Below are positions 59,986-64,000 of a DNA stretch of 64,000 bases, piece by piece (the stretch's first letter is position 1; the number at the start of each line of letters is the position of its first letter). The stretch covers positions 186,001-250,000 of the forward strand of contig SVDU01000004.1 of NCBI GenBank assembly GCA_015057705.1, in the 5' to 3' direction. The DNA is from Paenibacillaceae bacterium (GTDB lineage: Bacteria > Bacillota > Clostridia > Lachnospirales > Lachnospiraceae). Both the position numbers and the translations under genes were made by a program. The notes below the pieces were generated by a model. It had not been told where the DNA came from. It worked only from the letters and a program-made list of their open reading frames with translations, and did no database searches.

Positions 59986-61902
59986 ATGAAAGTTTATGTC
60001 AGATGGCTTTGGAAGCTTTTAGCTCTTTCTGCTGGTATTAATATAGTAATTGAGCTGGCTAGCCGGAAGTCGCTGTTGAATCTGGGTTCTTATATAGGGA
60101 ATAGTTTTTTAATATTTTTACTTAATACTCTGATTATTTTTCTTCCCTTTACTATTATGTTTATTACGAGGCGAAAAGCATTTGCCTGCATTTTGATTTC
60201 TTTTCTATGGATTTTTATGGGGATTGTAAATGGTATTCTTCTGATTTTCCGTACAACTCCCTTTACGGCAGCCGATCTGCGTCTGGTGAAGTATGCCATA
60301 AGCCTTGCTACCGTTTACTTTACCTGGATGCAGATTTTTCTCATGGCATGCGCTGGAGTACTGGCATTTATCTTACTAGTGGGAGTGTGGAAAAAAGCAC
60401 CGGTCAGTCAGGAGAAGACCAGGCTGAGTCATGGATTGGCAATCATTTTTCTGAGTACTGCACTGGTACTTGGCATTACTAGCGGTGCCATGAAGTATGG
60501 ACTGGTAGCGGTTCATTTTGGTAACATCGGACAAGGCTTTCGATCATACGGATTTCCTTACTGTTTTTCCAATTCCGTATTTAATACCGGGATAGCAAAG
60601 CCGGAAGGATATGGGGCTGAAACCTTGGAAACAATTCAGTCGGAGGAACTGGTGCCTGAAAACACCTATGCAATTACGGAAAATACAAAACCCAATGTAA
60701 TTATGATTCAGCTGGAATCGTTTTTTGACCCTTCTTTGTGGAAAAACAATCCGGTAGATTATGATCCCATTCCCTTTTTCCACCAGCTACAAAAAAATTA
60801 TCCAGGGGGATATTTAAGCGTTCCTTCTGTTGGAGCAGGTACTGCCAATACAGAGTTTGAAAACATAACCGGTATGAATCTGGACTTTTTCGGCCCGGGT
60901 GAGTATCCATATAAGACAGTTCTTAAAAAAACCTCCTGTGAAAGCACTGCTTTTGATTTGAAAAATCTGGGGTACACTGCTCATACCATTCATAATAACG
61001 AAGCCACTTTTTATGACAGAAACCGGGTATTTGCACAGCTTGGATTTGATACCTTTACTCCTATTGAATATATGAACAATATTGAGCGGAATCCCACTGG
61101 GTGGTGTAAGGATAAAATTTTAACCGGCGAGATTATTAAGACCCTGGATTCTACACCAGGACCGGATTATATCTACACCATATCGGTACAGGGACATGGA
61201 AAGTATCCAAATTTTGAGTATTACTGCCAGCAGATTAATGAGATGGATCAGTTTATCCGTTCCCTTGTTAATACGTTAAGAACCCGCAAAGAACCCATTG
61301 TACTGGTGCTGTATGGAGATCATCTTCCAGGTTTTGAATGGAGTGAGGATGAGATGAAGAATCACTCTCTGTTCCAGACAGAATACGTTATCTGGAATAA
61401 TATGAATCTGCCTGTGGTTAAAAAGGATGTGGAGGCTTATCAGCTTTCTTCTCATGTTCTTAACATGCTAAATATTCATGAAGGGACCATGATCCGGTTT
61501 CATCAAAAATATTTAAATGGGGAAAATACCAATGAGGAAAGCTATCTGGAGGATATGAAAAATCTGGAGTATGATATCCTCTATGGAGAGCATAAAGTAT
61601 ATGGTGGAGATAGTCCTTATCTGAAAACTGATTTAAAGATGGGAATTGATAAAATAAAAATTGATAAAGTGGTTTACAATGATTCCAACCTGTTGATTTA
61701 TGGTGAGAATTTTACTCCTTATTCGAAAGTATGTCTTGATGGAAAAGAGGTAGACACCACCTATGTGTGGCCTCAGCTGATTATAGCCAAGGATGTTCCT
61801 GAAAAAAAGGTCAATAACAGTGAGATTTCAGTATGGCAGATCGGAAGGGACAAAGTCCCTCTCAGTGAAGATGGAATCTATCATATGGGGTGGTCTGATT
61901 AA
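59986..61902 (+). CDS. LTA synthase-family phosphoglycerol transferase-like protein with extra C-terminal domain
   Basis: The 638-residue protein has about five N-terminal helices (to about 170) and a sulfatase-fold extracellular domain. The LtaS-type nucleophile is expected at Thr286 in GAGTANTEFEN. IQLESFFDP supplies the N-terminal metal Glu, and LYGDHLPGF (about 444) the later metal ligands. Such enzymes transfer glycerol phosphate to lipoteichoic acid or related polymers. After about residue 550 there is an extra beta-rich module (LLIYGENFTPYSKVCLDG...) that looks like an IPT/TIG domain. Start ATG 59986 has GAGG 6 bases upstream; ATG 59974 is less well placed. Confidence 0.88.
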   Translation: MKVYVRWLWKLLALSAGINIVIELASRKSLLNLGSYIGNSFLIFLLNTLIIFLPFTIMFITRRKAFACILISFLWIFMGIVNGILLIFRTTPFTAADLRLVKYAISLATVYFTWMQIFLMACAGVLAFILLVGVWKKAPVSQEKTRLSHGLAIIFLSTALVLGITSGAMKYGLVAVHFGNIGQGFRSYGFPYCFSNSVFNTGIAKPEGYGAETLETIQSEELVPENTYAITENTKPNVIMIQLESFFDPSLWKNNPVDYDPIPFFHQLQKNYPGGYLSVPSVGAGTANTEFENITGMNLDFFGPGEYPYKTVLKKTSCESTAFDLKNLGYTAHTIHNNEATFYDRNRVFAQLGFDTFTPIEYMNNIERNPTGWCKDKILTGEIIKTLDSTPGPDYIYTISVQGHGKYPNFEYYCQQINEMDQFIRSLVNTLRTRKEPIVLVLYGDHLPGFEWSEDEMKNHSLFQTEYVIWNNMNLPVVKKDVEAYQLSSHVLNMLNIHEGTMIRFHQKYLNGENTNEESYLEDMKNLEYDILYGEHKVYGGDSPYLKTDLKMGIDKIKIDKVVYNDSNLLIYGENFTPYSKVCLDGKEVDTTYVWPQLIIAKDVPEKKVNNSEISVWQIGRDKVPLSEDGIYHMGWSD

Positions 61903-61910
61903 AAGAGAAG

Positions 61911-61942
61911 AGAGAGGTTTTTGTGAACCTCTCCCTTTTTGG
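61911..61942. terminator. Terminator between convergent LtaS-like and DUF362 genes
   Basis: GAGAGGTT (61912-61919) pairs with AACCTCTC (61926-61933) followed by CCTTTTT. The other strand has pyrimidine-rich CTCTTCTCTTTT, so it can work both ways. Confidence 0.8.
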
Positions 61943-61946
61943 AACC

Positions 61947-63053
61947 TTAAATTGAAATTAATTCATATTCAGCACTTCCAAGTCCTATTTTTACCCCATG
62001 TTCAATGGAAGATTTCCAGTTTGTAGTAGGGTGAGTATCTTTAAAATGATCATGGTGATGGCTGCCGTGCTTCTCAAGAATACTTCCTGCCATAACCGGC
62101 TGATTATTTACTGCATCTGCACATGCAACATCCAGTGCGACGGGATCGAAGGAAGCAAACATTCCCACATCCGGAATGATCGGGATGTCATTTTCTGAGT
62201 GACAGTCACAGTAAGGGGAAACATCCATCACAAGGCTGATATGAAAGTTGGGACGATCCTTTAGTACTGCCTGTGTATATTCGGCTATTTTACAGTTTAA
62301 AATATCGTTTGATTCATCACAATCAGATTCAATGGCATCTACTGGGCAGACGCCAATGCAACGGCCGCAGCTGACACATCTGCTACTGTTAATCATCGCT
62401 TTTTTGTTCTCAAATGAAAAAGCATCATGGGCACAATTCTTCTCACAGGCATGACAGCCGATGCATGTTTCTTCGGTTACATGAGGTTTGCCCGCGTTAT
62501 GCATCTCCATTTTTCCTGCTCTTGAACCGCACCCCATTCCGATGTTTTTTAAAGTTCCTCCAAAACCTGTGCTTTCATGTCCTTTAAAATGGGTGAGAGA
62601 TATGAAAATATCAGCGTCCATAACTGCCCGTCCGATTTTTGCTTCTTTAATGTATTCTCCGTCTATTGGAACCAGGATTTCATCCGTTCCTTTCAGACCA
62701 TCGGCAATCAGAACATGGCAGCCCGTGGAAAATGGTGAAAATCCATTTTCATAGGCAGTATCCAGATGATCCAGGGCATTCTTCCTGCTTCCCACATATA
62801 AGGTATTGCAATCGGTTAAAAATGGTTTTCCGCCGGCTTCTTTAATTAAATCAACCACTACCTTTGCGTAATTAGGGCGTAAAAATGATAAGTTGCCCAG
62901 TTCTCCAAAATGGATTTTTACTGCGGCATATTTATTCTGGAAATCAATGTGCTCAGACATACCAGCTGTTTTTATGAGCCGAGCCAGTTTCTGAGGAAGG
63001 TTTTCACGGAAAGTGGTATGAAAATTTGTGTAATAAACCTTGGATTTTTCCAT
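61947..63053 (-). CDS. DUF362-domain 4Fe-4S protein
   Basis: The 368-residue protein has a DUF362 fold: VYYTNFHTTFRENLPQKLARL at the start, VKIHFGELGNLSFLRPNYAKV, and later FISLTHFKGHESTGFGGTLKNIGMGCGSRAGKM. A two-cluster ferredoxin insert is present at about 194-240 (CIGCHACEKNCAHDAF and CVSCGRCIGVCPVDAI). The family is widespread in anaerobes, and its activity is not settled. No signal peptide. It is convergent with the LtaS-like gene and divergent from the cardiolipin synthase gene. Confidence 0.9.
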   Translation of the reverse strand: MEKSKVYYTNFHTTFRENLPQKLARLIKTAGMSEHIDFQNKYAAVKIHFGELGNLSFLRPNYAKVVVDLIKEAGGKPFLTDCNTLYVGSRKNALDHLDTAYENGFSPFSTGCHVLIADGLKGTDEILVPIDGEYIKEAKIGRAVMDADIFISLTHFKGHESTGFGGTLKNIGMGCGSRAGKMEMHNAGKPHVTEETCIGCHACEKNCAHDAFSFENKKAMINSSRCVSCGRCIGVCPVDAIESDCDESNDILNCKIAEYTQAVLKDRPNFHISLVMDVSPYCDCHSENDIPIIPDVGMFASFDPVALDVACADAVNNQPVMAGSILEKHGSHHHDHFKDTHPTTNWKSSIEHGVKIGLGSAEYELISI

Positions 63054-63228
63054 AGATGGTCTCCTTTTGATAATTTTTATTACTAAGCATTATACTGTAA
63101 ATAAAAGGGAATTTCAATAAAACTTATTTGTCCTGTGGGCTAAATGGCAAATACTTGCAAGATACCTGGTCAGGCGGTATAATATGAACCATGTATAGAA
63201 ACAAATTGGCACAGTGGAGGTACAGAGG

Positions 63229-64000
63229 ATGGGTCGTATCAAAAAGATGCTTAGGATAATTTTTGGAAGGTCTATGTTTGCAGCTATTTCACTTATGATA
63301 CAGATTCTGGTTATAGCAGCAGCATACCGCTTTCTGAGTTTTTATCTGGCGTATTTTTATGGTGCAGTTACATTACTTAGCGCACTGGTTATCATTTATA
63401 TTTTAAATAAAGAAGAGAATCCCAGCTTTAAAATGAGCTGGATGATACCTGTAACAGCAGTTCCTGTTTTTGGAACCTTTTTTTATATGCTGGTGGAATT
63501 ACAGATTATTGAACGATTTATGGAGAAAAAGTTAAAGTCCAGCATGGATGAGACGGAGTGCTGTCTGGAGCAGAATCCCAGGGTTATGGAACGTTTATTA
63601 AAAGTAAGCAGGAGAAATGCAAATCTGGCACATTATATGAAAGAATATGGTCATTATCCTACCTATGGGAATACCAATGCACAATACTTTCCTTTGGGAG
63701 AAGCAATGTTTGAAGCTATGAAGCGGGAGATAGCTGATGCAAAGAGTTTTATCTTTCTGGAATTTTTTATTATTGAAAGAGGGGAAATGTGGGATTCTAT
63801 ACTGGAACTGCTGGAATCAAAAAGCAGAGAAGGGGTAGAAGTACGGATTATGTATGATGGGATGGGATCATTCACGGTTCTTCCGTATAATTATATTAAA
63901 GTACTTCAGGAAAAGGGATTGAAGGCGAAAGTATTTTCACCAATCAAACCAGTGATATCCAGTTATCAGAATAACAGGGATCATAGAAAAATTCTTGTGA
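63229..64000 (+). CDS. cls: Cardiolipin synthase, N-terminal part (runs off the window)
   Basis: The open frame from ATG 63229 (GGAGG 8 bases upstream) continues to the window end, 257 codons. It has two N-terminal helices (SMFAAISLMIQILVIAAAY; YGAVTLLSALVIIYIL), a PLDc_N-like segment (WMIPVTAVPVFGTFFYML), then YFPLGEAMFEAMKREIADAKSFIFLEFFIIERGEMWDSIL. The last residues, DHRKILV, are the start of the first HKD (HxKxxxxD) phospholipase D motif. Cardiolipin synthase joins two phosphatidylglycerols in the membrane. The second HKD motif and the stop lie outside the window. Confidence 0.9.
   Translation, partial: MGRIKKMLRIIFGRSMFAAISLMIQILVIAAAYRFLSFYLAYFYGAVTLLSALVIIYILNKEENPSFKMSWMIPVTAVPVFGTFFYMLVELQIIERFMEKKLKSSMDETECCLEQNPRVMERLLKVSRRNANLAHYMKEYGHYPTYGNTNAQYFPLGEAMFEAMKREIADAKSFIFLEFFIIERGEMWDSILELLESKSREGVEVRIMYDGMGSFTVLPYNYIKVLQEKGLKAKVFSPIKPVISSYQNNRDHRKILV

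Noticed and set aside
1-64000. CRISPR array, prophage, insertion sequence or integrative element
   Set aside because: No regularly spaced repeats, transposase, integrase, cas or phage structural genes were seen; the window looks like core chromosome.

Overview
The window reads as a chromosomal segment of an anaerobic, saccharolytic Firmicute of the class Clostridia, most likely a Lachnospiraceae (Clostridium cluster XIVa) member. The reasons are an rnfCDGEAB operon, a pyruvate:ferredoxin oxidoreductase, two T-box leaders, LacI/IclR-controlled sugar clusters, a GH127 arabinofuranosidase, a Cys/Gly-rich chorion-class small protein, and moderately AT-rich DNA with strong GGAGG ribosome-binding sites. 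This placement is inference from gene content; no rRNA or tRNA gene is present. No insertion sequence, prophage, CRISPR array or integrase was seen.

Layout. 0-2 kb: an ABC exporter half-transporter. 2.3-8.5 kb: the Rnf complex, then a separately promoted pair encoding a cytochrome b5-like lipoprotein and a small four-helix membrane protein with two His-x13-His pairs. 8.7-10.7 kb: a secreted C39-type peptidase and an unknown lipoprotein. 10.7-17.2 kb: uronate catabolism (uxaC, LacI regulator, IclR/KdgR-like regulator, kdgA, kdgK and a second PfkB kinase) with clear operators. 17.2-23.6 kb: an ABC sugar importer without ATPase, a LacI regulator and a GH127 enzyme, probably for arabino-oligosaccharides. 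23.6-26.8 kb (minus): a TrpXYZ-type ABC transporter behind a T-box whose specifier is UGG. 26.8-30.8 kb: a nicotinamidase-like hydrolase and a minus-strand aroF-tyrA-aroA operon. 31-35.5 kb: a three-gene cluster of unclear function (large cytosolic enzyme, GNAT-like protein, BadF/NAGK-type kinase). 35.7-41.7 kb: an EF-G-like GTPase, a CPBP protease, and leuS behind a leucine T-box. 42-44.3 kb: small poorly known genes, including a probable frameshifted gene, two proteins sharing a C-terminal motif, a 50-aa gene with a palindrome in its promoter, and the Cys/Gly-rich protein. 44.4-50.9 kb: an AlaX-type editing protein, AI-2E-family permease, hemB, PHP phosphoesterase and VanW protein. 51-54.7 kb: PFOR. 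54.9-64 kb: a DUF4397-like protein, a GntR/ABC cluster, a zinc-ribbon protein, an LtaS-like enzyme, a DUF362 ferredoxin protein, and the first part of a cardiolipin synthase.

How it works together. PFOR makes reduced ferredoxin from pyruvate; Rnf oxidises ferredoxin with NAD+ and pumps ions; the b5 lipoprotein/cytochrome pair beside Rnf may be an additional membrane electron-transfer branch. Uronates and arabinosides feed central metabolism under dedicated repressors. Aromatic biosynthesis genes lie next to a Trp-responsive uptake system. Most transcription units end in visible hairpin terminators.
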